From Paenibacillus polymyxa M1 (lineage in GTDB: Bacteria; Bacillota; Bacilli; Paenibacillales; Paenibacillaceae): a stretch of 64,000 bases of DNA. Made by a program: the position numbers and the translations under genes. Shown one piece after another: positions 8,370 to 16,696 of this stretch (its first letter is position 1; each line of letters opens with the position of its first letter). The stretch lies in the NCBI RefSeq assembly GCF_000237325.1, contig NC_017542.1, positions 4,188,501 to 4,252,500 on the forward strand, written 5' to 3'. Under the pieces are notes generated by a model. It was not told the origin of the DNA. It made no database searches and was given only the letters and a program-made list of their open reading frames with translations.

Positions 8370-8826
8370 GTTGGAAAATGGCCTGCCAGGACCGATCCAG
8401 CACACGCGTATGTAATCGTCTAGCATAAACATTTCTAACGATGGCAAGAACGATCACACCCACGAATGCAACACTAAGTATTGTAATAGAGGGAACCCAG
8501 TAGTCGAACATGGCATTCACCAACACTTGCAGCAGATGTCGTTCCGGCTGCAAATATTCCACCGTCGCAACGATAACTGCTGCCAGCAATATAATCACAG
8601 ATATGATCAAAAGCATTGCATTAATTACTTTGTATCTGGCAAGCCCTTGCTGAAAAATGCGAGTGCCGGCATATTGCTCCAGCAAGATGATCTGCTTGTG
8701 AAAATCATCCTCCACCTGCTCTACAGGCAGGTCGTGCTTCTGAATCAAGGCATGTGCTTTCTTCAGTTCGGATTGAATAAATAGACTGCTCTGGATGGCA
8801 GATCCTAACTGACCTAAAACATTCAT
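8356..8826 (-). CDS. Two-TM membrane protein, function unknown
   Basis: 156 aa from MNVLGQLGS. An N-terminal amphipathic helical region (about residues 1-65) is followed by two hydrophobic segments (about 68-88 and 108-130) and a short basic tail with RNVYARRLHTR. No family recognised. A TTG at 8847 is an alternative start; the ATG at 8824-8826 has GGGG about ten bases upstream. It lies between the YwqG-like gene and an immunity-like gene in one operon. Confidence 0.72.
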   Translation of the reverse strand: MNVLGQLGSAIQSSLFIQSELKKAHALIQKHDLPVEQVEDDFHKQIILLEQYAGTRIFQQGLARYKVINAMLLIISVIILLAAVIVATVEYLQPERHLLQVLVNAMFDYWVPSITILSVAFVGVIVLAIVRNVYARRLHTRVLDRSWQAIFQHVDK

Positions 8827-8850
8827 CTCTTTTTTACCCCATTTCAATAT

Positions 8851-9552
8851 TTAGTAAAAATCAAAGTACCCCCGCCAGATTCCTTCATTCTGATGCTTGG
8901 CAAAATAAAAGCTGCCCCCATCGACAATATTCAATCCAGCTTTGGCATCTGACGCAATCTGAAACATAAATTCATAGCCTTCGCCAAAGTCGATGCCTGG
9001 TTGAATAAAGCTGGGATAGCCACCGATTTTGTGAACCGCATGTATTTCCTCCACGATGTCCTCAAAATAGTCGGGTTCTTCCTCATCCATGTTGTTGAGG
9101 GCATCACCATATTCCTCAGGGATATCTTCCCCGTCCCAAACGGGATAGTCATTCTCTATGAGCTCGGGGAATAACGGGAATGCCTTGATATGCATGAATG
9201 CCTCCCCAAAATCTTTTTCGACCAAATCCTCTACCGACGTATACTCACGAATACACATATATCCTTCCATGTCCTCATGATCCAGAACATCGGGAGACAG
9301 GAAGACCGTCAACAGCTTGACATCACATATAGCTTGTGGAACAAAAGGCATAGCAGGCAAATACAATTGCATGATCGGAGCCATAACATTCCCCTGTACA
9401 TCAACGGGTTGTTCTTCCGCCGGCAATGCCACTGTAACTCTGCCAATCCAGCTCTGTTCCAGGGAATCTAACGGTCTGCGGCCCCCTGTATGAAAAATAG
9501 TAGCTTTACGTTTTAGAATCGTTCTTAGCTTCTCGATAGAGTTGCTGGACAA
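8851..9552 (-). CDS. YwqG/DUF1963 family protein
   Basis: About 233 aa. Family signatures include IGGYPSFIQPG and FQIASDAKAGLNIVDGGS, and an acidic central stretch DEEEPDYFED. YwqG-type proteins (SMI1/KNR4-like in their gene context) are common in polymorphic toxin neighbourhoods, including ywqHIJKL in B. subtilis, and are suspected immunity proteins. A TTG at 9550-9552 is preceded by AAAGGGG with good spacing; a GTG at 9561 would overlap that site. It follows the ZipA-like gene by about 20 bp. Confidence 0.82.
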   Translation of the reverse strand: MSSNSIEKLRTILKRKATIFHTGGRRPLDSLEQSWIGRVTVALPAEEQPVDVQGNVMAPIMQLYLPAMPFVPQAICDVKLLTVFLSPDVLDHEDMEGYMCIREYTSVEDLVEKDFGEAFMHIKAFPLFPELIENDYPVWDGEDIPEEYGDALNNMDEEEPDYFEDIVEEIHAVHKIGGYPSFIQPGIDFGEGYEFMFQIASDAKAGLNIVDGGSFYFAKHQNEGIWRGYFDFY

Positions 9553-9572
9553 CGAAATCACCCCTTTCTAGG

Positions 9573-10499
9573 CTAGAGTAGAAACGCAACAGTATACTCG
9601 CCTGCTTTAAATCCAAACTCACTTAATCGGTCTTCCATCTCTTGAATTTGACAAAGATAATCTTCCGGTACAGCTGGCAAATCTTGTTCATTGACTAATG
9701 TTCCGCCGAGTCTGGCGCGTGCATATTCGGCACTTTTCCACATCGCCTCAAACACAGCTTGCGGCTGCACCGTTCTTACCACATCCATACTGAAAATCAA
9801 ATCTGCAAACCGTTCCTCTGCAAGTGTACTCAGCCAAAAAAATCCAGGCTCTGTTCCCGTATGTACGCTAAATAGTTCATCATTGCCTCCCGGACCGTGA
9901 TGGTGTGCATGGAAAATATCCATATCTCCCCACTTCATTCCAAGGCTCAGCATGACATCCCAAATGTCCGCTCCACGATAAGATTGACCTTGATCCGCTA
10001 CCAGCCTAAGCATGACAAAGTGTTCCCTCTCACCCTCCTGATCTGTAAAGGCTTGTAGCTTTTCCGCTTTTGCACGTGCATGGGCAGCATCCTCCCGAGG
10101 AAGCACACGAATGGTCCCCTTCTCCTGAAATCGCGCCGGTAGTGTGTTCATAAAATCAGCAACCTTGGCTTCTTCCAAACAAATCTGCATCTCTACATTG
10201 TTGAATATATCCACACAAATACAGATTTTATCATAACGGCATTCGCCTTCTAGTCTACGCCCGACGCTAGTCCATATCTGCAAATCTTGGACATGCCCGT
10301 ATACGATATATCCTTTGAGCAATTGCAAAATGTCTTCATCTGACAACGTAAAACCATTGAATTCCACATCAATCAGCCAGTAGATATTAGAATCAGGCTC
10401 CACTTCATGGACTCCTTTTATTGTCTTTCTAGACCCATGATCCAACTCTACGGCAAGGATGCTCGATACATCCTCACTTCCATATTCAGGTAAAATCAA
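9573..10499 (-). CDS. Protein with a ZipA C-terminal (FtsZ-binding) like domain
   Basis: 308 aa, no transmembrane segment. Residues about 158-285 follow the ZipA_C pattern closely: a strand FVMLRLVADQG, then LGMKWGDMDIFHAHHH, GGNDELFSV with a following EPG.F, a strand LIFSMDVVRTV, and a helix FEAMWKSAEYARARLGG ending LVNEQDLP. E. coli ZipA has GFIFGDMNIYHRH, ALFSLANMVKPGTF and LMLQSAQHIADEVGG at the same points. The N-terminal 145 residues are unfamiliar. TTG start at 10497-10499 with GGAGG seven bases upstream; first gene of the leftward operon. Binding to FtsZ is inference; the domain may serve another ligand here. Confidence 0.8.
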   Translation of the reverse strand: MILPEYGSEDVSSILAVELDHGSRKTIKGVHEVEPDSNIYWLIDVEFNGFTLSDEDILQLLKGYIVYGHVQDLQIWTSVGRRLEGECRYDKICICVDIFNNVEMQICLEEAKVADFMNTLPARFQEKGTIRVLPREDAAHARAKAEKLQAFTDQEGEREHFVMLRLVADQGQSYRGADIWDVMLSLGMKWGDMDIFHAHHHGPGGNDELFSVHTGTEPGFFWLSTLAEERFADLIFSMDVVRTVQPQAVFEAMWKSAEYARARLGGTLVNEQDLPAVPEDYLCQIQEMEDRLSEFGFKAGEYTVAFLL

Positions 10500-10529
10500 A
10501 ACCCCTCCTCCTTATTACCTATTTTTTAC

Positions 10530-10571
10530 TTTATAGTTTCCTATAATTCTCAATCTATATTAAACTATAAA
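10530..10571. promoter_or_regulatory. Inverted repeat in the divergent promoter region
   Basis: Perfect 10 bp arms TTTATAGTTT (10530-10539) and AAACTATAAA (10562-10571) separated by 22 bp, midway between the ZipA-like operon and the MORN gene. It could be an operator for coordinated control of both directions; no regulator gene is adjacent. Confidence 0.4.
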
Positions 10572-10653
10572 CCACCAAGCACAAAATAGGTTAAAAGTGC
10601 TGGGTTGTTGAACATGACTCGTAGAAACTCAAAGCTTCGAAAGGGGAGAACTC

Positions 10654-11406
10654 ATGATGCAAAAACTTTGGCAAAAAGGAAAGGCTCTGTCCCTGCCTAT
10701 AGTGGTGTCTGCATCGCTGATTTCAGGAACGCTGTTGGTAAATAATATACCTACGGTGAATGCGGCTGCGACCAAGGAACTGCTTCAGTTATCCGGACAG
10801 ACGACTTACTACGGAGAGGTTGAGAATGGACAGCCAAACGGACGTGGTACGATCAAATGGAGCGAATACAAGCAGTATTCGGGCGATTTTGTGAATGGCA
10901 AGCGATCAGGAACTGGAAAATATATGAATCAATACACAGATGCAGATGGACAACATCATAAAGTCGTATACAACGGAACATGGAGCAATGACACGATGAG
11001 CGGTAAGGGTACGCAGACTGAAAAAGTGACGCAATCGGATGGAACGATCCGTTCGAATCAGATCCAAGTAGGTACTTTTCAGGATAATGGATTACAGAAC
11101 GGCTACCAAGTGATCCATGCTGTAGCCGATCCAGACTATAGCTTCACTTATAAAAATGGAAAAGAAGTGCTAAACATCTTGCACAGTAATCAGGATCTGG
11201 TCCAAAGATGGCAGCAAGGAGAGCTCTTCTCCGTAAATTATAAAAATGGCTCTGTTCAAAAGGAATACTCCATGTTCCCTGAAGAGGTCGCAACCAAAGA
11301 ACGTCAAAGACAAGCGGCCATCAAGTATCTCAAAGGGATTACCGCCAAGGTCACCCCTCACTTGCAGCAGTTTGAAAAGCTGTCCAAGCAGGTCCCTCTC
11401 AAATAA
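10654..11406 (+). CDS. Secreted MORN-repeat protein
   Basis: 250 aa. A basic start and hydrophobic core (residues about 10-37, ending NAAA) form a signal peptide. Then come MORN-type repeats: YYGEVENGQPNGRGTIKW, YSGDFVNGKRSGTGKY and YNGTWSNDTMSGKGT. MORN repeats form beta-hairpin ladders used in protein or membrane contact. The C-terminus is lysine-rich and helical. ATG preceded by GGGGAG. It is transcribed alone, with a terminator after it, toward the WXG100 operon. Confidence 0.85.
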   Translation: MMQKLWQKGKALSLPIVVSASLISGTLLVNNIPTVNAAATKELLQLSGQTTYYGEVENGQPNGRGTIKWSEYKQYSGDFVNGKRSGTGKYMNQYTDADGQHHKVVYNGTWSNDTMSGKGTQTEKVTQSDGTIRSNQIQVGTFQDNGLQNGYQVIHAVADPDYSFTYKNGKEVLNILHSNQDLVQRWQQGELFSVNYKNGSVQKEYSMFPEEVATKERQRQAAIKYLKGITAKVTPHLQQFEKLSKQVPLK

Positions 11407-11450
11407 GTTAGAGTATCGCACAGTATATAAATAGCCTCTACGCAAGAAGC

Positions 11451-11495
11451 CCTCTCTTTCTTATAGAAATTCCTACAAGAAAGAGAGGTTTTTTC
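11451..11495 (+). terminator. Terminator after the MORN gene
   Basis: 12 bp perfect stem CCTCTCTTTCTT/AAGAAAGAGAGG (11451-11462 and 11477-11488) with a 14-base loop and a T-run. Confidence 0.92.
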
Positions 11496-11680
11496 CATTT
11501 TCTTCATAAATGACATATAAGAACTTCGGATCATAACGACTCCTACTATTCTCCCTTATGCCCATCAACGAACTCATACAAATGACTTATTTTTCGCTCA
11601 AACCCCCTCCTTTTTTTGCTAACTCCCGCTAGAATCACTAAAATATAAAGTAATTATTTTAATCATCCGAGGTGGACATC

Positions 11681-12766
11681 ATGGCTAAAATTATGGTTCC
11701 TCCTGAGAAACTAGAGGCGGTTTCCAGGCAGTTCGCGCAGGCACGTGAGCTGGGGGCACAAATTTGCGGACAATTGTCACAGCATATTCAAATGCTAGAG
11801 AATAGCTGGGCAGGAACGACACAGCAGCGCTTTTATCAGGATTTTCACAAAGCACGTGGACAAATGGACGCTTTTACTCAAACCGTCGGTTCTGTCAGCA
11901 CAGAGCTGCGTTCGATTGCAGTAAAATTCAAGGAAACAGATACCCAAGCAGACACAGGGATTAACCAAGGAGATCAGAGCGGACAGATTAAGAGCAGTGA
12001 AGGAGCAACTTCCGGGAAAAAAGGAAACGATCCCGCAGATATAGCCATTAACAGCTTGTCAGAGGCCAATAAATGGCGAGGGCAACTGGGCTTTGCTGGA
12101 ACAGCGATCTATAGCGGTCTGGCTTCCACACTTGTGCTCACCAAAACAGTAGAATTCAAGAAAAGTCTGAAAAATCCCACTCGAGCGGTTATACATAATG
12201 CGGCATGGGTGAAAGGCAAAGGTAACAATGCTTTTATGCGTAATTTGGGCAAAAGCATAAACCGCCAGTTCGCTAAACCAGGTATTGTGATGAAGGGCTT
12301 GAAAGGTTTCGATCGTTTAGCTGGAAAGCTGCAAATGGGTAAGCTCGGCCTTGGGTTTAACAAAGCCAACAGCTTTCCTCAGTGGACGCGCAACGTCATC
12401 GCCGGGGTGGAAAAAGGACGCTACGGCATAGCAACACGCCAAATTCCCGGCATGATCGCCAAAAAGCTATATCCAATTAATGCCACCATGAATATTGTGG
12501 GCGAAGGCATCAGTCTGGCTGGAAAGTGGAAAAGCGGGAAGCTTACCGGAACGGATGTGGCTGTATCTGCTTCTAACGTAGCGATTAAAACCGCCGCAAC
12601 TTATGGCGGAGCTGTCGTTTTGGGGTCCATAGGCGGTGCTATCGGCGGTCCGGTTGGTGCAGCCGTCGGTGCATACGTCGGCGGTACAGTGGGGAGCTGG
12701 GCAGGTGGAAAAGTCGCCAAATTCGCCGAAAAAGGGATACGCTGGGCCAGCAAACTATTTAAATAA
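11681..12766 (+). CDS. WXG100-type protein with glycine-zipper C-terminus, probable type VII secretion substrate
   Basis: 361 aa. Residues 1-95 form a WXG100 helical hairpin: MAKIMVPPEKLEA at the start, and NSWAGTTQQRFYQDF with the W-x-G turn near residue 46. A middle region (about 100-270) is basic. The last 60 residues include GGAIGGPVGAAVGAYVGG, a glycine-zipper likely to insert in membranes. The ATG at 11681 follows CCGAGGTGG; a GTG nine bases earlier lies in that site. No ESX secretion components are in the window. It may be a pore-forming or structural effector; immunity candidates follow directly. Confidence 0.82.
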   Translation: MAKIMVPPEKLEAVSRQFAQARELGAQICGQLSQHIQMLENSWAGTTQQRFYQDFHKARGQMDAFTQTVGSVSTELRSIAVKFKETDTQADTGINQGDQSGQIKSSEGATSGKKGNDPADIAINSLSEANKWRGQLGFAGTAIYSGLASTLVLTKTVEFKKSLKNPTRAVIHNAAWVKGKGNNAFMRNLGKSINRQFAKPGIVMKGLKGFDRLAGKLQMGKLGLGFNKANSFPQWTRNVIAGVEKGRYGIATRQIPGMIAKKLYPINATMNIVGEGISLAGKWKSGKLTGTDVAVSASNVAIKTAATYGGAVVLGSIGGAIGGPVGAAVGAYVGGTVGSWAGGKVAKFAEKGIRWASKLFK

Positions 12767-12800
12767 ACATACACTTAACAGATGGAGAAGGAGCCTGACT

Positions 12801-13655
12801 ATGGACAAACAAACGGTAATTTTAACGCTTGAGGAACTAGGCTTTGCCTTGACCGCGCTGGGTGCAGAGGATATGGCTTCGGGTCTGCTCCAATCCTATT
12901 ACGGGGAACTAACCGAAGATCGCTGGGAACTGCTTTTTCATGCTGCAACACATAGCCTGGTATCCAAAGGCTTGTTGGAACAGCAGGATGACGGGCAACA
13001 GCAGGATGACGGGCAACAGCAGCTTGAATTTGATGCGTTCATTGTTGAAATGCTAGCTCATCTGGTACAAAGCCGCCAAATGCTGCGTGGATACAAGGAG
13101 CAGCAGGACAAGCAAAATACATTAACGATACACCATGGAAACGAACGTTTTCTGTATCACTTTTCCAGCCACAATGAACTCCATTTCTTTCGCTGGTCTT
13201 CTCCAGAAGACTGGCATCACGATATTGATCAATTGTTCGGCCTGTCGGCTCCCAGCTTCAATGGTCACAGCCGATACGTCGATCTGACAGAAGAACAGTG
13301 GAATGAGTTGACCTCATCCAACTTCACGATGCAGCAAATGGCAACGTGGAAACTTCAAGAGTTGGATCAAAAAATGATACAAGACTGGCGAGAGGATTTT
13401 AATCGTAATCACTACAGCCTGGATAATTTGAGCCAGATGGTATACACGGACACGGATGAAGAGGGTCCTTCCGTTACGAATCTGCTATTTGTTCTTAAAG
13501 GAACGAATGATGTGTGGGTTGTAAGAAATACAGAGCTGGATATGCAGGCCACCCCATGCCTGCGAATTGAAAGTGTGACCGAATCAGACTGGAGAGAACG
13601 GATCACTCATTTCATTCAGGCGTTTGTACCCGACGAGGCGGTATTCCGTGGATAA
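12801..13655 (+). CDS. Hypothetical protein, possible chaperone for the WXG100 substrate
   Basis: 284 aa, acidic and soluble. The N-terminus LEELGFALTALGAEDMASG followed by LVSKGLLEQ resembles a winged-helix domain; a beta-rich middle (YHFSSHNELHFFRW) and a C-terminal helix follow. Similar layout is seen in EspG-like chaperones of type VII substrates, but I do not recognise the family firmly. The ATG at 12801 has GAAGGAG upstream, 35 bp after the WXG100 gene. It contains an in-frame 18 bp tandem duplication (DDGQQQ twice). Confidence 0.75.
   Translation: MDKQTVILTLEELGFALTALGAEDMASGLLQSYYGELTEDRWELLFHAATHSLVSKGLLEQQDDGQQQDDGQQQLEFDAFIVEMLAHLVQSRQMLRGYKEQQDKQNTLTIHHGNERFLYHFSSHNELHFFRWSSPEDWHHDIDQLFGLSAPSFNGHSRYVDLTEEQWNELTSSNFTMQQMATWKLQELDQKMIQDWREDFNRNHYSLDNLSQMVYTDTDEEGPSVTNLLFVLKGTNDVWVVRNTELDMQATPCLRIESVTESDWRERITHFIQAFVPDEAVFRG
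12981..13016 (+). repeat. 18 bp tandem repeat inside a coding region
   Basis: CAGCAGGATGACGGGCAA occurs twice in a row, in frame, encoding QQDDGQ units, with CAGCAG starting a third. Likely prone to copy-number change without frameshift. Confidence 0.9.
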
Positions 13656-14133
13656 AATTGTATATCGCAGATCTTTGGCATTTTGGAAAACCCTGGGCAG
13701 CTTGATGTTTGTGGTGATTTGTCTGTTTTTGTTGTTGCTCATTTTTATCGACGAAGATATCTCTGCTCTGCAAATCTTCTTCTTTATTACGTCCGCCATT
13801 ATTGGAATTCCTTTTTTCGGTAGTTATTTGGTGGTCTGTTTGAGCAGAACGCTTCGTAAGGAAGCCTTCCTGTTCATCTTTGACGAACACAGTATTTCCG
13901 ATGGTATTCGAACTGTGCCGTGGTCTGCAATCACTAAAGTCGAATTCGAGGGGGCCTCCATCCGTAAATGGCTGCGCCCTCGCTTCCCCGCCTTTATTTT
14001 TTATCTGAATGACCGCAGCACCTGGGAAGTCAGCACCGATTATGTGTTGAATGATATGGAATTGAATCAAGCCGGGAAACAACTTCGAACTCTCATTAAC
14101 CAGTATGGCAAGCCAAAGAAAAAACGTTCCTGA
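13648..14133 (+). CDS. Two-TM protein with PH-like domain (STM3941-like)
   Basis: 161 aa. Two hydrophobic segments (about residues 15-35 and 45-65) are followed by a beta-rich segment FLFIFDEHSISDGIRTVPWS, typical of small membrane-anchored PH-like proteins. The GTG start at 13648 overlaps the preceding stop (GTGGATAA) with GAGGCGG upstream, showing translational coupling. As the last gene of the WXG100 operon and a membrane protein it is the best local candidate for immunity against a membrane-active partner; that is inference. Confidence 0.78.
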   Translation: MDKIVYRRSLAFWKTLGSLMFVVICLFLLLLIFIDEDISALQIFFFITSAIIGIPFFGSYLVVCLSRTLRKEAFLFIFDEHSISDGIRTVPWSAITKVEFEGASIRKWLRPRFPAFIFYLNDRSTWEVSTDYVLNDMELNQAGKQLRTLINQYGKPKKKRS

Positions 14134-14141
14134 ACATTGCA

Positions 14142-14270
14142 TGGACGCAGCACAATAACTTCCTTGCCTTGAAGATGACCCGTATAAAAAATCCCGTTCG
14201 CAATCTGGGTCATCTTTATCCCTTCGATTTGCGCTCTCAAACCTGCTATTTCTTCTTCCATGGCTCCGAT
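14142..14270 (-). pseudogene. mtnN: 5' remnant of an MTA/SAH nucleosidase gene
   Basis: Minus-strand reading gives IGAMEEEIAGLRAQIEG then FYTGHLQGKEVIVL, matching the first 45 residues of MtnN (IGAMEEE..., FYTG.L.GKEVVL). After that similarity ends at the 3' end of the converging membrane-protein gene and the enzyme body is missing. It sits downstream of mtnE, as expected for a former methionine-salvage operon truncated when the accessory island was joined. Confidence 0.72.
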
Positions 14271-14326
14271 ATGGCTATACTCAAAGTTCGTTTCTCGATC
14301 CCTCCATGAATTTCTTTTATTCCAGC

Positions 14327-15502
14327 TTAAGCTTGAAAAACACCCGTTGCTGCGATGCGCTGTACCGCCTCCAGCAGTCTTTCTTCACTATTCACCAGGC
14401 TGACCCTCACATGAGAAGCTCCTGCACGACCAAAGCCTTCTCCAGGGGCAACCGCAACATGCGCCTCATCCAATAAAAAGTTTGCAAAGGAAGCCGATGT
14501 ATACCCCTCCGGCACCTTGAACCAGGCAAAAAAGGACCCTTGGGGAGCAGCTACATCCCAGCCAATATTTCGTAACGCTGCAATGAGAACATCACGTCGC
14601 CGCTCATATAACGCCGCGAGTTCCCGTACTGGCTCCTGGGTGCCCAGCAATGCGACAGCTCCTGCATCCTGTACCGCACCAAAAACAGTGCTGTAGGCAT
14701 GCGTATGATAATGCTTGAGTGCACCAATGACGGACGCATTTCCAACCGCAAAGCCGAAGCGCCATCCAGCCATGTTATACGTTTTGGAAGCTGTATACGT
14801 CTCGACACCATACTCCTTGCCGCCAGGGATTTGCAATAGACTAATCGGCTTATGTCCGCCAAAGCCAAGAGCACCGTAAGCAAAATCATTCATAACCGGA
14901 AACTGGTACCGAGCAGCATAATCGAGTGTCTTCGTCAGAAAATCTACAGTAGCTACGGCTCCTGTCGGATTGTTCGGATAATTAATCATGAGCAGTTTGA
15001 CCTGCTCTGCGATTTCTTCCGGAACGGTTGTATAATCAGGCAAGAATCCATGCTTCTCTTTCAGTGGAATCGTATGAATATGGGCTCTTGCCAGCGCAGT
15101 AGCGGAATAATATTGGGGATATGCCGGATCGGTGGTCAATAACCAATCACCAGGATTCAGCAACGCCTGTGGAATCCCCATTACACCTATGGCAGAGCCG
15201 TTGAATACGGCAACTTCCCGTTCAGGGTCCAGCTCCACCTGATACTCCCGTTTATAGAACGCAGCGACTGCCTCCAGCGTGCTTTTTTTTCCATGAAAAG
15301 GCGGGTAGCCCTGATTAATCGGTTGATCGACCGCATCCTTCAAAGCGCTGATGATATGCGGCGGTGTGGGCTGATCCGGGTTGCCGGCTGCCAAATTAAT
15401 TACATCTATTCCTTTGCTTTTATACAGATTCACTTTGTCATCGATTGCGCTGAAATAGTTGTCAGGCAGAGCCTTGACGAGATCAGAGGATGAAAAAATC
15501 AC
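14327..15502 (-). CDS. mtnE: Class I aminotransferase, MtnE-like (methionine salvage)
   Basis: PLP enzyme, 391 aa, closely resembling B. subtilis MtnE, which transaminates 2-keto-4-methylthiobutyrate to methionine. Landmarks: INLAAGNPDQPTPPHI, NYPNNPTGA, NDFAYGALGF and TYTASKTYNMAGWRFGF with the Schiff-base lysine. The chosen start is GTG at 15500-15502 with GGTGGAG six bases upstream; the GTG at 15514 overlaps that site. It lies 66 bp after metQ and before the mtnN remnant, which supports a sulfur-amino-acid role, though other aminotransferases of this group have different substrates. Confidence 0.88.
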   Translation of the reverse strand: MIFSSSDLVKALPDNYFSAIDDKVNLYKSKGIDVINLAAGNPDQPTPPHIISALKDAVDQPINQGYPPFHGKKSTLEAVAAFYKREYQVELDPEREVAVFNGSAIGVMGIPQALLNPGDWLLTTDPAYPQYYSATALARAHIHTIPLKEKHGFLPDYTTVPEEIAEQVKLLMINYPNNPTGAVATVDFLTKTLDYAARYQFPVMNDFAYGALGFGGHKPISLLQIPGGKEYGVETYTASKTYNMAGWRFGFAVGNASVIGALKHYHTHAYSTVFGAVQDAGAVALLGTQEPVRELAALYERRRDVLIAALRNIGWDVAAPQGSFFAWFKVPEGYTSASFANFLLDEAHVAVAPGEGFGRAGASHVRVSLVNSEERLLEAVQRIAATGVFQA

Positions 15503-15568
15503 GTTTATCTCCACCTTCTATCCATAAGATATAGACTGAGAATGTCAGCCCGCCAGGATCATACCCAT

Positions 15569-16408
15569 TTATTTAAAATAGCTTGGCAGCTTGTAGCCTT
15601 CATACGCAGGATTCGATTTGATGTACTGTTGGAATTCATCTGAATGATATCCCTCAATAATGTCTTTGACAAATGGCTTGTCCTTATTCTTGCTGTCCAC
15701 AGCCACCACGTTCGTGAACGGGTCTGTCATATTTTCAAGCTTTAATGCCGAGGTCAACTTCATTCCATTCGATACAGCAAAGTTCCCTTGTATAGCCGCA
15801 AAATCAACATCCTCCAGTACACGTGGCCCCTGTGCCGGGTCGGTAGCAACAAATTGCAGATGATGCGGATTAGAGGTGATGTCATTCACCGAGGTTTGCA
15901 ATGGATCGATATTGTCCTTTAACGTAATCCAACCTACTTCCTTCAAAATGTTCAGCGCGCGCAGCATATTAACTGGCTCGTTGGGCAGGTTGATTTGGGC
16001 GCCAGCGCTGATTTCGTCAAGGCTGGTGTGCTTGCTGGAGTACAATCCCATTGGAGGAGTCGGGACCTGCACAGCACCAACCAGATCAATATTCTCCCGC
16101 TTATTCATAGAATCCAGATAGAGCGAATGCTGGAACACATTGGCATCAATATCACCATTAGCCACGGCTACATTGGGCTGAACCCCGTCTGTAAACTCTT
16201 TATATGTAATCTTATACCCCTTCTTCTCCAAATATGGAGCCACACCATTCTTAAACTGATCGCTATATGGGCCGGGATTAAAGCTGATATGCAGTGTTTT
16301 CTTTTCTTCACCAGCAGCGCCGCCCGACGTATTCTTGCTGCCACAGCCTGAAATAAAAAGCACGACTACTCCCAGTAGCAATATAAATGAAATCCATTGT
16401 TTCTTCAT
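15569..16408 (-). CDS. metQ: Methionine-binding lipoprotein MetQ (NlpA family)
   Basis: Substrate-binding lipoprotein of a D/L-methionine ABC importer (279 aa). Lipobox LFISGC at residues about 17-22; family segments FNPGPYSDQFKNGVAP, DANVFQHSLYLD, GAQINLPNEPVN and the ending NPAYEGYKLPSYFK. Strong ribosome site AAGGAG with a second GGGGGAG before the ATG. No metN or metP gene is adjacent and no S-box riboswitch was seen upstream. Probably co-transcribed with mtnE. Confidence 0.93.
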   Translation of the reverse strand: MKKQWISFILLLGVVVLFISGCGSKNTSGGAAGEEKKTLHISFNPGPYSDQFKNGVAPYLEKKGYKITYKEFTDGVQPNVAVANGDIDANVFQHSLYLDSMNKRENIDLVGAVQVPTPPMGLYSSKHTSLDEISAGAQINLPNEPVNMLRALNILKEVGWITLKDNIDPLQTSVNDITSNPHHLQFVATDPAQGPRVLEDVDFAAIQGNFAVSNGMKLTSALKLENMTDPFTNVVAVDSKNKDKPFVKDIIEGYHSDEFQQYIKSNPAYEGYKLPSYFK

Positions 16409-16633
16409 TTTGATGTCTCCCCCTGCTCCTTGATATGATCTACTTTTAGTGAGTTAAAATGTTTACATCTTTTTAAAACATAGTAATTTGATATGTTTTG
16501 TAGATATTACAATGATTTTTTATTCACTGTCAACAATATTTAATTACGCATCTTCCGCATAACTCAAAAGGATCACATCAGGCGCTCCGCTTGAAGGCAA
16601 AACACTTCACAAGTTTGTAATATAATTCTGTTT

Positions 16634-16660
16634 CAATTATACCCCCATGGGGTATAATTG
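16634..16660 (+). promoter_or_regulatory. CsoR-like copper operator
   Basis: Perfect 12 bp inverted repeat CAATTATACCCC/GGGGTATAATTG around a CAT centre. The ATACCCC...GGGGTAT core is the operator type of CsoR copper repressors. A TATAAT at 16653-16658 inside the right arm may be the -10 box. The start codon of the lipoprotein is 36 bp downstream. Confidence 0.82.
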
Positions 16661-16696
16661 AGTGTGTAAATACAATCCTAAAGGAGCTATTTAAAT

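Noticed and set aside
13612..14142. 176-codon minus-strand frame opposite the PH-like membrane protein
   Set aside because: The plus-strand gene is translationally coupled to its operon; the antisense frame has no ribosome site.
14155..14212. Hairpin AAGATGACCC/GGGTCATCTT as a terminator
   Set aside because: The arms coincide with codons of the mtnN remnant (MTQI and GHLQ), the loop is long and no T-run suits either strand well.
15503..16690. S-box (SAM) riboswitch before metQ/mtnE
   Set aside because: Expected for methionine genes, but none of the conserved S-box segments were found.
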